Shown here one piece after another: positions 10,218 through 20,056 of a stretch of 22,662 nucleotides of DNA. A program made the translations under genes and the position numbers. The number at the start of each line of letters is the position of its first letter. Position 1 is the stretch's first letter. A model generated the notes under the pieces. It made no database searches and was not told where the DNA came from. It saw only the letters and a list, made by a program, of their open reading frames with translations. Origin of the DNA: Apostichopus parvimensis (Eukaryota > Echinodermata > Holothuroidea > Aspidochirotida > Stichopodidae); contig KN885575.1 in assembly GCA_000934455.1 (NCBI GenBank), positions 21,302 to 43,963 on the forward strand, read 5' to 3'.

Positions 10218-10752
10218 TAAGGTGACCATATTTTGTAAATAGGAATCTAGGACAGAATGTTGAAGGTGGAATGTGCGGCATGGGGAAGGACTCTAAGGGG
10301 AGAGGGTTGTTTGAGAAGAATGTGCTAATCTAATTGAGCGCAGACATGACATTTAATATTTAATCAAGAGTAGGCCTCAAGGTCAGCACAGGCGTAACAA
10401 GACTTCTATGTCGTAGCAAACACTGTCTCGCTTGTACATTACCCAGTGTACAGTATATAGTAGGATAGGCCGAAAGCCAACATTAAAGTAGTTCTTGTTT
10501 CAATGCGATCGTCTGTGCGAGGTATTTGTGTACATCTGCATCGTGTATTAATGACGTGTAATTAAAATATAACAGACAGCAAGGTAGATTTTGCAAGATT
10601 TCTAAATATGTTGTGAATGAAATGTGGTATGTTAAAATTTCAGGGACTTCTTGTTAAATCTGGGACATTTTCCTTCAGGGACACTTGTTAACCGGGACGA
10701 AACATTGGAATCGGGGGCCGTCCCTGAAACTCCGGGACCTCTGGTCAACTAA
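10218..10752. mobile_element. 535 bp non-autonomous hAT element
   Basis: The left end is TAAGGTGACCA and the reverse complement of the right end is TTAGTTGACCA, 9 of 11 identical. An exact 8 bp target duplication, TCCTAGAC, sits at 10210-10217 and 10753-10760. The right part repeats phrases such as GGGAC several times (10642-10738). No transposase is encoded. The ends resemble the GGTGACCA-type termini seen in many hAT miniature elements. Confidence 0.82.
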
Positions 10753-10760
10753 TCCTAGAC

Positions 10761-11716
10761 TCCAACATCACATTTCCCAGAAAGATTACTCACAGTTTCT
10801 ATTTATAAGCCATGAACATAATAATATACTTTCCAACTTCTAAGTCCCAATAGATCACTTTAAATGCACTTGGACCTCCAGAGTAACTATCTCTATACAA
10901 CAGAAGCCCCACCCCTATTTGTGCACCTAATTTCAGATATCTCTTCTAAGAAAGTAATCCTCAGCAAGATGTCATTCCCAATCTGCAGTGTTGTCATTTC
11001 TTAGCATAGAAAGATTAACCTCTGTTTAAAGAGAAAGGGAAGATATGTGGGCAGGGTAACTTTCTGTTCCTTCTTTTGTAAATCCATTGTGAAATAGTAT
11101 ATGAGGTGTAATTTTCACCAATTGTAAAGAGTGATTCAACCTGCACGGCTCAGTCACGCTTGTTACTCCCCCTGGGACACATGCACTCATTGTATTCAGT
11201 AGTAGATATCTAACCAGATGAAGCTCTGATATATGCCCTGTTTAAATCAATTATTTGTTTCGTGTCCTTATTTCATGTTCACATACCTGTTAGTAGTTAC
11301 TGTTCTGTCTTCACCAGTTTGTAATTAATAACAGCTTTCAGCTCATTAATCTTATACATGTGCATTGTTGTCAGCTATGTAAGGGAGACCTATGTATGTA
11401 CAGTACTATGAATGGAAGCGATACAGTCCTGTAGACTAACTGATGATGTTTGTATTAATTTAAAAAAAAAATCATAAAAATTTAAAACTTGCAGACCTAT
11501 GAAGGCCTGTGGGAGATACAACCATCACATGTTAGGGTTTAGTTGAGTACATACATTATCAAAAAGATCTCAAATATCAAATGATGGATGATGACCAGTG
11601 GTATATATTGCATTTTACTCTGATTTACAGGTAGAAATTTAAACAAACAACATACTATAAAATCTTACTTCATTTCATTTATAAAAACCAGCATTAAATA
11701 GCAAATATTTATAGGT
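10761..11716. other. Intronic, no feature seen
   Basis: AT-rich sequence without recognisable exon, RNA gene or bounded element. A run of A occurs at 11461-11471. Confidence 0.4.
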
Positions 11717-12110
11717 CAGAAGCCAGTCAGCTTCCTTGCCATACAATTCGCTCAAAATTCAAAATATCTATCTGACTATAAATGTAGAGCAAGTTGGTTA
11801 TATTTGTCCAAGAATTAAGTGAGAACAACCACAAGAGATTTGTAGCAAGCCCATGTGGGCATCTACCATGTGAGTCACTCATAAGGATTTTACAGTACTT
11901 ATAGAATTTTAAACCAAAATGTTTCAATATCCAAAAAGGACAGTCTTCCTAAAGATGTGAAATCTAGACACATTTTACCAATTCTGCTTGAGCTAACAAA
12001 TCCCTTTAATAGTAGTTGAGAGTTAGTAAATGACATTAATATATACTGTGAAACATTTTTGAGAAAATGGTCAAGTTTTCCATCCATTTGAGGGTTTCTT
12101 TCCACTCTTT
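11717..12110 (+). repeat. Dispersed repeat, uninterrupted copy
   Basis: This segment matches, over about 400 bp with substitutions and indels, the sequence that flanks the hAT element at 16120-16181 and 17339-17690. Shared blocks include CTTGCCATACAA, AAAATTCAAAATA, GTAGAGCAAGTT, AAGAATTAAGTGAGA, CAATATCCA and TAGACACATT. The family is unidentified. A minus-strand peptide ILNF..IVWQG is common to both copies, but the frames are short and I see no domain. Strand is nominal. Confidence 0.75.
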
Positions 12111-12680
12111 TTCTTTACACTTTGTTCTCGCTTTGAATTCCTAGGTGTTGTTACAGCACATGTAATATAAAGATTGATACATATTGCCAATTATATTGCA
12201 TGTATGCATAGGTCAACACTCTATGCAAAGTTTTGAATAATGAGCTGTTTCAAGTCATACAGGCTTTAAAACCCTAACGGTCCAACCAGTGGTGTTTCCA
12301 AACATATGCCTGTGTCCAATTTTCATTTTAAAATGTTCATAAATTTATACAACAACTTTTCACTTTGCTCATTCTTTGCAAAAGGAGTTAATTCTTTGTA
12401 GAAAAGGAATACTGTATCTCTAGTACAACAATAATGCGACTGAAAAAAAAATGTTCAAAACAGAAATAATATATATGCTTAAGGACATCATAAACGGCAC
12501 TTGTCTGTGTCTTTCAAATGCAGTTTCAAAAAGGTGATTTTAAAGTAACAGTGTTTCATACACGTAATTTTTTTTCAAAAAGCATTTCATCTGATGCCTA
12601 GAGTTTCAAAATTTTAGCTCCTTGTTACAAAATCTACTGGCCAAAAGCGAGAGCTCACAGGCATTATCCTGAATTACAAC
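12111..12680. other. Intronic, no feature seen
   Basis: No exon or bounded repeat recognised. Immediately to the right, 12685-12702 is a perfect palindrome CAGTTACTGTAGTAACTG. Confidence 0.4.
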
Positions 12681-12714
12681 ACACCAGTTACTGTAGTAAC
12701 TGGGCCCAGTTACT

Positions 12715-12960
12715 GTGGAGTGTTAGCTCAGTGGTTAACTCCGGTGCCTTCCAATCATAAGGTCCCCGGTTCGAGTCACTCCCAGATTAATGTATGTCGT
12801 CCAGTTACAGAGTTGTTGACAATTCATAATCATCCATGGACGTTAAATATGAAGCTTGGTAAGAGACTGACTTTGGTCAGCTTGCGGCTTTGATAAGCCA
12901 ATGATGGCTTCTTCGCGAGTTCCTGCTTGCAGGAGGATCTAAATGCTCTACAGAAGTCAT
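12715..12960 (+). mobile_element. tRNA-derived SINE, plus strand
   Basis: A pol III A box TAGCTCAGTGG (12724-12734) and B box GGTTCGAGTC (12768-12777) are spaced as in tRNA genes. The ends GGAGTG (12717-12722) and CACTCC can pair like an acceptor stem, but the T and anticodon arms pair poorly, so it is not a functional tRNA. About 180 bp of unrelated body follows, ending in a short-period region with repeated GTTAACGC units (to about 13030). No clear target-site duplication was found; the direct repeat CCAGTTACTGT (12684-12694, 12706-12716) lies just upstream. End coordinates are approximate. Confidence 0.8.
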
Positions 12961-12981
12961 GAAGACTATAATTTGACTGAC

Positions 12982-13031
12982 CATTGTTAACTGTTAACGC
13001 TAACGCTAATTGTTAACGCATTGTTAACGCT
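12982..13031 (+). repeat. Short GTTAACGC-type tandem repeat
   Basis: Repeated, irregular units of GTTAACGC and GCTAAC follow the SINE body. They may be its simple-repeat tail. Confidence 0.6.
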
Positions 13032-13629
13032 ACCAAAATTTGTTTAAGTTCCTATTGTCTATTGGCTGAAAATTGCAAACTTATGCCTTTGTTTCGTTCT
13101 TCTAGCAAAAAGCAGAATACATCGGCATTTAACTGATAAATATAAAATGGAATTTGGAGGTCTCCACCTTTCAGATTTTCTTTGCAGGGAAATTTATAAG
13201 TTAACACCTTTATACCTTACAAGATTTACACATATAACAAGTAATTTGAATTCAGGGCTCTGAGTGGCCATCCCCCCCCCCCTATATGGATAAATGAGTG
13301 ATTAAACTTGGTACTATGTCTAACTTAGGCTTACTACCTACAGTATACAGAATGAGTAACTACCAAATACAAACTGTAGCTTAAAGTAGCTCTACACTGT
13401 ATCTGAAAATGAAATCTGACACACCAGTGCAATTGACAGACTTCTGTCAGTTATCATTGTCCCAATTTTCTCAAGATAGTTTGATTAATGTAGAATTAAG
13501 GTAGCTATTAGGCATAAGACAACCACTCTCGTTAGTACGTTACTCCCCCCTGATACTTGGGTCTCACTCTTCACCGAAAATACTCACATATGATTGGGCA
13601 ATATAATAATCAGGCAGTTATTTTTAAGA

Positions 13630-13879
13630 CGCTTAAGCGAATATGGGAGAATCCCGCAAGGGCTGATGTATTACAACTTTCACATCAGGTGGTTTCCAAT
13701 CAACATTTTAACTCAAATTTGGAATCTTTTAATTTAGAAAGTTGTTTCAGATGGGAAAAACATAGATTGCGCTTGGACTATGACCAAGCCTGGGATCAAA
13801 CACTGAACCTCCTGATTGCTAAGCCTCATTGCCACCCCCTTTATCCACTCGGCACAGCACCGGAAGATAGCGCCATCTG
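13630..13879 (-). mobile_element. tRNA-derived SINE, minus strand
   Basis: Read on the minus strand, GTGCCGAGTGGATAAAG (13856-13840) resembles the A box of Leu/Ser-type tRNAs and TGTTTGATCCC (13802-13792) resembles a B box, with about 40 bases between them as in a tRNA with a normal anticodon arm. A body of about 150 bp follows, ending near GCTTAAGCG. The 107-residue open frame on the plus strand over this region is the antisense of the SINE and has no recognised domain. No target duplication was found, so the ends are approximate. Confidence 0.62.
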
Positions 13880-14495
13880 ATCCCCCTCCCTCACCCACCC
13901 CTGCCAGATACCAGGCTGGGGTCTCAGTTTTCAACAAAAAAAATGTACTGTAATTTAAGTGTAAGAAGTTAAGTAACCCTTACTTCCACACAATCTTTGT
14001 TTACATGTTATCAATGAATATACAATGCGTTACTTGACAGAAAGTACTCACATATGGTTCAGTAATATAGAGTCCACTGGCTCACACTTAACAATAACAG
14101 TACTGCAAAAATAAACTCGCGTCCAGACCAATTTTTTTTGGCTGCTGGCTTACGTACGTAGAAGCGTGGGTCTCTCCATGCAAACTATGGATTTGCGAAA
14201 CCAGCCCATGCACTATTTGACGTGGATATGCATGAGAAAACGTTTCACTTGGGTGATTGTTAATGTTAAGCCTGATTCTTTTCTACTTACAATGCAGTTG
14301 ATTTTCGTGAAAACGTGTTCATTGGTTTCTGCTTTACTAGTGCGTTTGAGGCTTGATCTTGTGATTACCTATCAAGATGTTTACAATCGTTGAACAAAAA
14401 CTGTCATACTTTTCTCCTACCAGCAGGCTTGTCTTGAACACATAACGTCGCTGCATGGCTAGACTACTTCTGAACGATAATATCGAACGGCTACC
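13880..14495. other. Intronic, no gene seen
   Basis: Nothing recognised apart from a short echo: TACTCACATATGGTTCAGTAATAT near 14045 resembles the sequence near 13580, suggesting a small local duplication. Confidence 0.35.
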
Positions 14496-14501
14496 GTATC
14501 A

Positions 14502-14978
14502 TACGGAGCTTTTAAAGTGCCAATATGTGTGCATTAAGATATTTAAATATTGAGATACGAGATGTTAATACTTCAGTATATATACGTTAAGATGTTGAAA
14601 TATTGACACACAAGATCCTAATATCCCAATAACTGTACAGTATATTTCAACATCTCAACGTATAGTACCGAAATATTAACATCTCGTATCTCAATTTTTG
14701 CCGTTGTCAATTTTGAATGTATTTCCCCTTTTTGATTGCCATCACATTATTAACGATTGTATTCTTATTATTCTTATTCTTATTATTTTATTTTTTATTC
14801 TACTTTGAGCTTTTGCATTTCAGGGCCTCGGAGAGATTAGCTTTACGCTAACCGAGTTTACCCTCTCATGTTAAATAAATAAATAAATCTGTTAATATCT
14901 TAATGCACACATATTAATATATTAAGATAATTCACCTAAAATATATTAATATCTCAGTGGCACTTTAAAAGCTCCGTA
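14502..14978. mobile_element. Hairpin MITE, TA-flanked, interrupted
   Basis: The ends TACGGAGCTTTTAAAGTGCCA (14502-14522 and, inverted, 14958-14978) are identical over 21 bases, compatible with TA target duplication around CGGAGC...GCTCCG. Next, ATATGTGTGCATTAAGATAT (14524 onward) is answered by an inverted copy at about 14891-14910. Inside the left half is a second inverted repeat: about 14546-14600 pairs with 14641-14695. A retroelement tail (14703-14887) splits the structure. There is no transposase. Superfamily is undecided; Tc1/mariner-type is possible from the TA. Confidence 0.75.
14703..14887 (+). mobile_element. LINE-type 3' tail with (AAAT)n
   Basis: A TTATTC-rich stretch (14758-14800) is followed by GGGCCTCGGAGAGATTAGCT and its near-inverse GCTAACCGAGTTTACCCTCTC, then (AAAT)n at 14872-14887. 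A short stem-loop followed by a small AAAT repeat is the usual look of the 3' end of CR1/Jockey-type LINEs. It lies inside the hairpin element, so it probably inserted later. No coding sequence remains and no target duplication is visible; the left boundary is a guess. Confidence 0.55.
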
Positions 14979-16119
14979 GTATGATGTGAAACGAAGACGG
15001 ATAGTCTGTTATCCCCACCGATTAGAACTTGGCTAAAATATGCCGAAACGGGGGCGTGCTTAATATTAATTTATCAATCTCATACATCGATTTGGGGGGG
15101 GGGGGATTTTGAAGGAGAAGGTAAAATCCGTTACCTACATTAAGCTTCCAAATTATGAGGAGGTGGAGGATGGGTAAGAAATTATGCATGAGCGGGGGTT
15201 GGGGTCAGAAAAGAAGTCAGTAGTATCTACGTCCCTGGGGATATATATCAATAGGCCTATATACCTCAGCTGGGGAAAGCAGATCTTTAAACGTTACCGC
15301 GGAGGAACTCGCTAAAAATACAAGAAATAATTTAGTATTATTTTCTTAATGTAAAAAAAAACTCCTAATAAACGGTTTTGTGTATACAAAAGCTTCTTTA
15401 TATTTCAAAAATTTGTGCAGCAATGTGGCTATTTTTTTTTTATAACATGCAGTCTGTTATCTTGGCTATATATAAGGATTTGTCATACCTTGTTATATAA
15501 CTTCAGATCTCCGTAAAGTCACACTTACGATTTGTTCAAATCCCGTTACAAACTTAAGTTGCGACGTTTCCAGATTTCCACTTGACAAATCCAAAATGTT
15601 TCAAAAGAGCACTCACTATTTGGACTTAATGAAATCAAGCGGCATAGTTTAGAGTTTCTGCCACATAATAAGTTGCAGTGCATGCCACTAAGCGGAGCAA
15701 CTGCGCATTGATAAAAAAAAATGCGCGCCCAACGGAGAAGCAAGGCGGTTAAACCGGTCGATTAATCGATGCCGTCTCATTTGTGATAAAAAAAAAAAGT
15801 CCTGGTAGGTCGGGGGATGCCAAATAAAGTAATAAACACTGTGTTGTTTATACGAAAGATATCGTTCAAGTTTTCCACGGAAGCCTTTAAAGATCTAACC
15901 AGAAAACGAAAACGTTGAGTGGTTCCGATGCCTAAACATATTAATAGTGTGGTAACCCATACATGTTAATAGTCACGAACTTGTGCACACCAAAATGAAG
16001 AGAGATATATCTATTCACTAATGCGGCAACATATAAATGAAGGTACCAGGAATCAGTTATCGTGTTGACAAAGTATGTTTAGTGACACAGTATACTGGTT
16101 ATATATAACCAGTAAGACA
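14979..16119. other. Intronic, no gene seen
   Basis: Holds a 12-base G run (15094-15105), several A or T runs, and TACGTCCCTG near 15228-15237, which resembles a transposon terminus without a detectable partner. No exon recognised. Confidence 0.4.
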
Positions 16120-16381
16120 GCTGGCTTTGTGATTCCTTGCCATACAATGTGCTTAAAATTCAAAATAACTAGACTGACTACCAGTGGCGGACTGGCCACA
16201 CGGGCATTTGGGCAATGCCCGGTCCGCCGGTGGCCCGATGGGCCGGTTGGCTGGGGAGCCTGGTAAAATTTACAGCCCATTTTCAGAGTAGTTAATAGAG
16301 TACAGACGGGCTGTGTAGAAATATATTTTAAATGTGGGAATCAGTCATGTACAGACTGTCCTCGATCTCTGCTGCTACAAG

Positions 16382-16642
16382 GTGCTGCTAAAGTTGAACC
16401 TTTTTACCGATGCTTACAAGAGCATTGAGCTTGCTTACAATTACAAGCTGCTGGTAACGCTACCTGTGTTACAAGTGGCATGTGAACGTTCTTTCTCTGC
16501 CTTGAAGAGACTCAAAACCGTTTGAAGAAGTACAATGACACAAGAACATCTTGAGGCGTTCATGTATGGAAAAAAGATCTTGGCCAAACTTGACACTAAA
16601 AATGTCATTGATGGTGTGGCTGCCAGAAGCAGCGAGCAAGTT
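16382..16642 (+). pseudogene. hAT transposase C-terminus, copy 1
   Basis: The frame through 16334-16525 gives LPVLQVACERSFSALKRLKT, the hallmark of the hAT C-terminal dimerisation domain (the conserved ERSFS..K..K block). A stop and frame change follow at 16523-16527. In the next frame STMTQEHLEAFM continues the family pattern, so one extra base interrupts the domain. It ends near GVAARSSE, where copy 2 begins. Only about 85 residues of a transposase that is normally over 500 remain. Confidence 0.85.
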
Positions 16643-16914
16643 GAACCTTTTCACCGATGCTTACAAGTGCATTGAGCTTGCTTAAAAGCTGCTGGTAACG
16701 CTACCTGTGTCACAAGTGGCATGTGAACGTTCTTTCTCTGCATTGAAGAGACTCAAAATCCGTTTGAATAAGTACAATGACACAAGAACATCTTGAGGCG
16801 TTCATGTTGATGTCTGTGGAAAAAAAGATCTTGGCCAAACTTGACAGTAAAACTATCATTGATGGTGTGGCTGCCAGAAGCAGCGAACTGCGTAGGCAGC
16901 TCCTACTCTCGTAG
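16643..16914 (+). pseudogene. hAT transposase C-terminus, copy 2
   Basis: A tandem near-duplicate of copy 1, with VACERSFSALKRLK and, after the same one-base frame disruption, EHLEAFMLMSVEKKILAKL, then GVAARSSELRRQLLLS and a TAG stop (16912-16914). It retains LMSVE, which copy 1 has lost, and lacks six bases around 16683 that copy 1 keeps. It carries the natural end of the transposase. Confidence 0.85.
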
Positions 16915-17726
16915 ACATGACATGTGCTCGTGTTATTGAACATATATATTTTAGTGGATTATATTTAGGGGGTTTTTTTCAAGCATGTTGTCACAAAATG
17001 CTTGAAAAACTAATTAAAATCCAGTCTAAAACATTTATTTTTGCCTATTTTTGTTTACGTTTTTAACTTTAATCAGTTTAATCAAGTGTTGCTTCTGGAA
17101 ATTATTTGAGGGTCTTTTTTAAAGGATTATTATAACCTACAAAATTGAGAAATATAGCACCATTTTGCATCTAGGCATTCCTTAACTTCAAAAAAATCTC
17201 AATGGGGAGGTGGACACCCGCTCCCCTTAGACCCCTCCCCCAGGACGGCGATCACTAGTAAGTAACATATCAATGAATAATAGGCCGGTCTATGGGTGAA
17301 AAATGCCCGGGCCGCTTTTAAGACCCAGTCTGCCCCTGCTGACTACTGTAGAGCAAGTTAGTTAAATTTGTCTAAGAATTAAGTGAGAGTCAGAAAAGAT
17401 CAGAGATTTCCAGTTCTTATTTGTAGCTGACTCCCTTGTATGCATCAACAATTTCATTCAGTGGTAAGGATTCGACAGTATAGGATTTTTATTCCAAGAT
17501 GTTCCAATATCCAGAGAGAACTGCCTATGTGAAATATATAGACACATTGATGTATGAATTAGAGAAATTTTTTCTTTTACCAATTTTGAGCTAGCAAATC
17601 ACCTCTGTTACAGAACCATCCTTTAAACTAATTGTTATTAATTAAATGAGATTTACATGACATTGTCTATACACTGTGAGATATTTTCACAACCAACTGC
17701 CAAAGCAAAAGTCATAGTCACAGAGA

Positions 17727-17796
17727 AAATTTTGAGCCAATTGTTTAGCCCAATTTTGAGCCCAAATTTTGAGCCCAATTTTGAGCCCATTTGAGA
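17727..17796 (+). repeat. 12 bp minisatellite, about five units
   Basis: Units of AATTTTGAGCCC, with one variant AATTGTTTAGCCC, are repeated in direct orientation just after the end of the dispersed repeat. Confidence 0.85.
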
Positions 17797-18499
17797 TAAC
17801 CTGTTGGCTCCTTGAAGCTTAGAGGGTGAAAACTGAAAAGAGCAGTTTCAGTGCACGTTTAAAGCAACACTCTGAAGCAGATTTAATTTCCTGGATGATT
17901 GTATGTCTTGTTTAAGTCCTATAGAGACCCTTCGCAAAACTAAAGGTGGCATACTCCTATTAGCGTCTATATCAATCCGCCCCAAGTGTTCTCCTCAGGA
18001 AAAGTGCCAAAAAGCAGAAGGAGAACATCTTTTTGGACCTGTTATCAATCATAATCTAGTTTTTTTTTGTGGCTTGCATGTTGAAGAGCATGAATGGAAG
18101 TACATGTAGTGAGAAAATTGGGTCAATTGAGGCAATTTTAGACCCCTTTAAGGCCTCCCAGGAGCAGCGTAGGAAAATTGTTTACCACTGTGTGAAGAGG
18201 TTTGTTTACAAGTGACGAAAACTTCCGGCTCGGATAGCAAAAAATCTACACGGTCATGTTACGGAAAATTGATGGTGCCATGAAAGGCCAAGTTGTCAGC
18301 TATCCGGTGATGGGTAGCGTTTAGCTAGTGAAAACTTCTATCTAGACTTAGAGACCACATTACTTTTGTGATTTAGTGTGCAAGTCAATGGGGCTTTTAA
18401 TGGGCGTATGCTACCTAAACTGATCTGAATTTGACCAAACTATGTTCACAAAAAGAATGAACAGCATCGGAGAATTGACAGATTAATTGTATTATTAAT
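17797..18499. other. Intronic, no gene seen
   Basis: A 68-residue open frame at 17903-18109 shows no recognised domain. No bounded element was found. Confidence 0.4.
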
Positions 18500-18514
18500 T
18501 TTGAAGAGGGTTTC

Positions 18515-18960
18515 AGACTTTGACACATGTGGACCTCGAGTAACCCTTGACCTCTACCAATTTTCAATAGGATTCTTGCACTCACCAAGATTGATCTGTC
18601 TACCGCGCATGACGTTGATTCAACTTGTGTTTGTTGAGATATCGTGTTTACAAGCTGTTTTTGACAATTTCCCATTAAACCCCACCCAACCAGAAATCTT
18701 TAATGAGGTCTATTGTTTGTTGCAAAGAACATGTACGTACTATGTAGTTACACGACCATACCAACTATAAAAAAATCGCACATACGGTTGAATGGATATT
18801 GACATTTTACTAACTTTATGGTAAGCCCCGCCCACTCATTAAAATTCACAAAAAATATGGCACATTTACTCATCATAGGGCATCCATCTTCCAAGCATGA
18901 TATTGAGTCAGCTTGTGGTTGTTGAGATATCGTGTTTACAAGCTATTCGTCACATCCACA
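18515..18960 (+). repeat. Paired dispersed-repeat fragments, 288 bp apart
   Basis: A 26-base identical block containing GTTGAGATATCGTG and TTTACAAGCT occurs at 18631-18656 and 18919-18944. Both copies are preceded by a related sequence (GCATGA...TTGA.TCA.CTTGTG). The first copy is preceded by GACCTCGAGTAACCCTTGAC, and the second is followed by a CACACA-rich stretch (18955-18981). This combination looks like a widespread invertebrate interspersed repeat, but I cannot name the family. Confidence 0.65.
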
Positions 18961-18989
18961 CACACCAACATACACACACACGCCAGTAC

Positions 18990-19800
18990 GATCGCAAAGG
19001 TTACTGAGCATTCGGCATCGTAACCCAAAATAAATTTTTGAAAAATAAAAAAATCGTACAACATTGTTGTCAGATTTAAGAAGACCAAGGGTTCACTCTG
19101 TACAATCATATCACGTGCGTAATGCGCTCTCATTGACAATTATAGAAAGCCTATCATACGCATTTGCGCATGTATGTATGTGTGTGTACTCTCTGCCATC
19201 CACCTTCAGATCTTTATCCTTTCTTTGACAAAGTCGGTAAATCTTATGTACTGTATTTGCTTCCGTACATTACCATCCAAAAGTCCCATAAGTCTAGTGG
19301 CGCTATACGATTAAGGGTCAGCAGATAAATTATCCTGAAGTTTACCAATTCCGTATGCTTTTTATTTATGTATGTCAGAAGGTTAATATTTTGTTTTAAT
19401 TTTTCTAAAAATCGAAATGCCGATAACAAACCTTGTTTATCCATCAGATAGCCGTAAATACTGTGATTTATGTCAATATAAATATAATGTCTTCTTTGTT
19501 ATCAGAACACACAGCAGGGGTCAAATTTGTTCCAGTCCTGGCTATGACAGCAAGGGAAGTTTGTCAGCAAAAACGAATCGAAATATGTTATACATATACA
19601 GAGATATTGTCCAGCATATTAGTCAAAGAGCTTTGACCAGCGGAGATATTGCCCAACGTGTACGAATATTACAAACCCCTCGCAATCAGGGACCGCCTCG
19701 ACAATGGACATACTAACTGCTGAGGTCACTCTATGTCATTTATTGTGATGTTTAACCCTTCTGTGAGACATAGACTTATGAATGAGACAAATACATTCGA
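18990..19800. other. Intronic, no gene seen
   Basis: Open frames at 19417-19716 lack any recognised domain. No bounded element was found. Confidence 0.4.
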
Positions 19801-19805
19801 CTTAA

Positions 19806-20040
19806 AGGTAGTCAGTATAGGCCCCAAATTATAGCACGCTATCATTGCTAGAAGTATTCAAACAGTACTTTCCTGGAGGTCTTTACCCTCTAAATTGTTC
19901 TCAGACATTGTTAAGGAACACACAAGATGACTGCATGTCCCAGTGAGGAAAATTGTGATTAAAACAGTTTAAGAATTTTGACCAAAAGGTGACCATATTT
20001 GAATATCTAGCATATTTGGGGCCAATAATACAGCATACCT
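19806..20040. mobile_element. 235 bp TTAA-flanked miniature element
   Basis: It is flanked by TTAA at 19802-19805 and 20041-20044. The left end reads AGGTAGTCAGTATAGGCCCC and the inverted right end AGGTATGCTGTATTATTGG followed by CCCC; they match with small gaps and both continue CAAAT. The right terminus lies only 16 bases from the proposed splice donor at 20057/20056. There is no coding sequence. The AGG start and TTAA flanks recall the elements at 4449 and 6015. Confidence 0.8.
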
Positions 20041-20056
20041 TTAAACATCAAAATAC

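Larger units (their letters stand above)
16182..17338 (+). mobile_element. 1157 bp defective hAT transposon
   Basis: The left terminus CAGTGGCGGACTGG and the inverted right terminus CAGGGGCAGACTGG agree at 12 of 14 bases. Subterminal GGGCATTT (16202-16209) is also mirrored at the right end (around 17299-17310). The exact 8 bp target duplication CTGACTAC lies at 16174-16181 and 17339-17346. Inside are two tandem copies of a transposase C-terminal segment. Most of the transposase is absent, so the element cannot encode its own mobility. Confidence 0.9.
16120..17690 (+). repeat. Dispersed repeat split by a hAT insertion
   Basis: The flanks 16120-16181 and 17339-17690 together match the uninterrupted repeat at 11717-12110. 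Removing the hAT element and one copy of CTGACTAC restores colinearity with that copy, which has CTGACTATAAATGTAG at the corresponding place. The repeat family is unidentified. Confidence 0.75.
8278..20056 (-). other. Putative 11.8 kb intron rich in transposons
   Basis: If the exons at 20241-20057 and 8277-7896 belong together, everything between is one intron. It starts GTATTT at 20056 and ends with the pyrimidine tract and CAG at 8278. Both flanking exons are in a compatible phase: one base left over upstream, two bases completing a Val codon downstream. No other convincing exon lies between them. The interval holds at least nine separate mobile elements. Confidence 0.5.

Noticed and set aside
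12717-12785. Functional tRNA gene
   Set aside because: A and B boxes are present, but the T arm and anticodon arm do not pair properly and a SINE body follows.
13250-13290. Transposon terminus starting CAGGGCTCTGAGTGGCC
   Set aside because: Looks end-like and is followed by an 11-base C run, but no partner terminus or target duplication was found.
13557-13880. 107-residue plus-strand open frame
   Set aside because: It is antisense to a tRNA-derived SINE with A and B boxes on the minus strand.
19417-19716. 99-residue open frame
   Set aside because: No domain, no convincing splice context and no repeat evidence; chance frame is the simplest reading.
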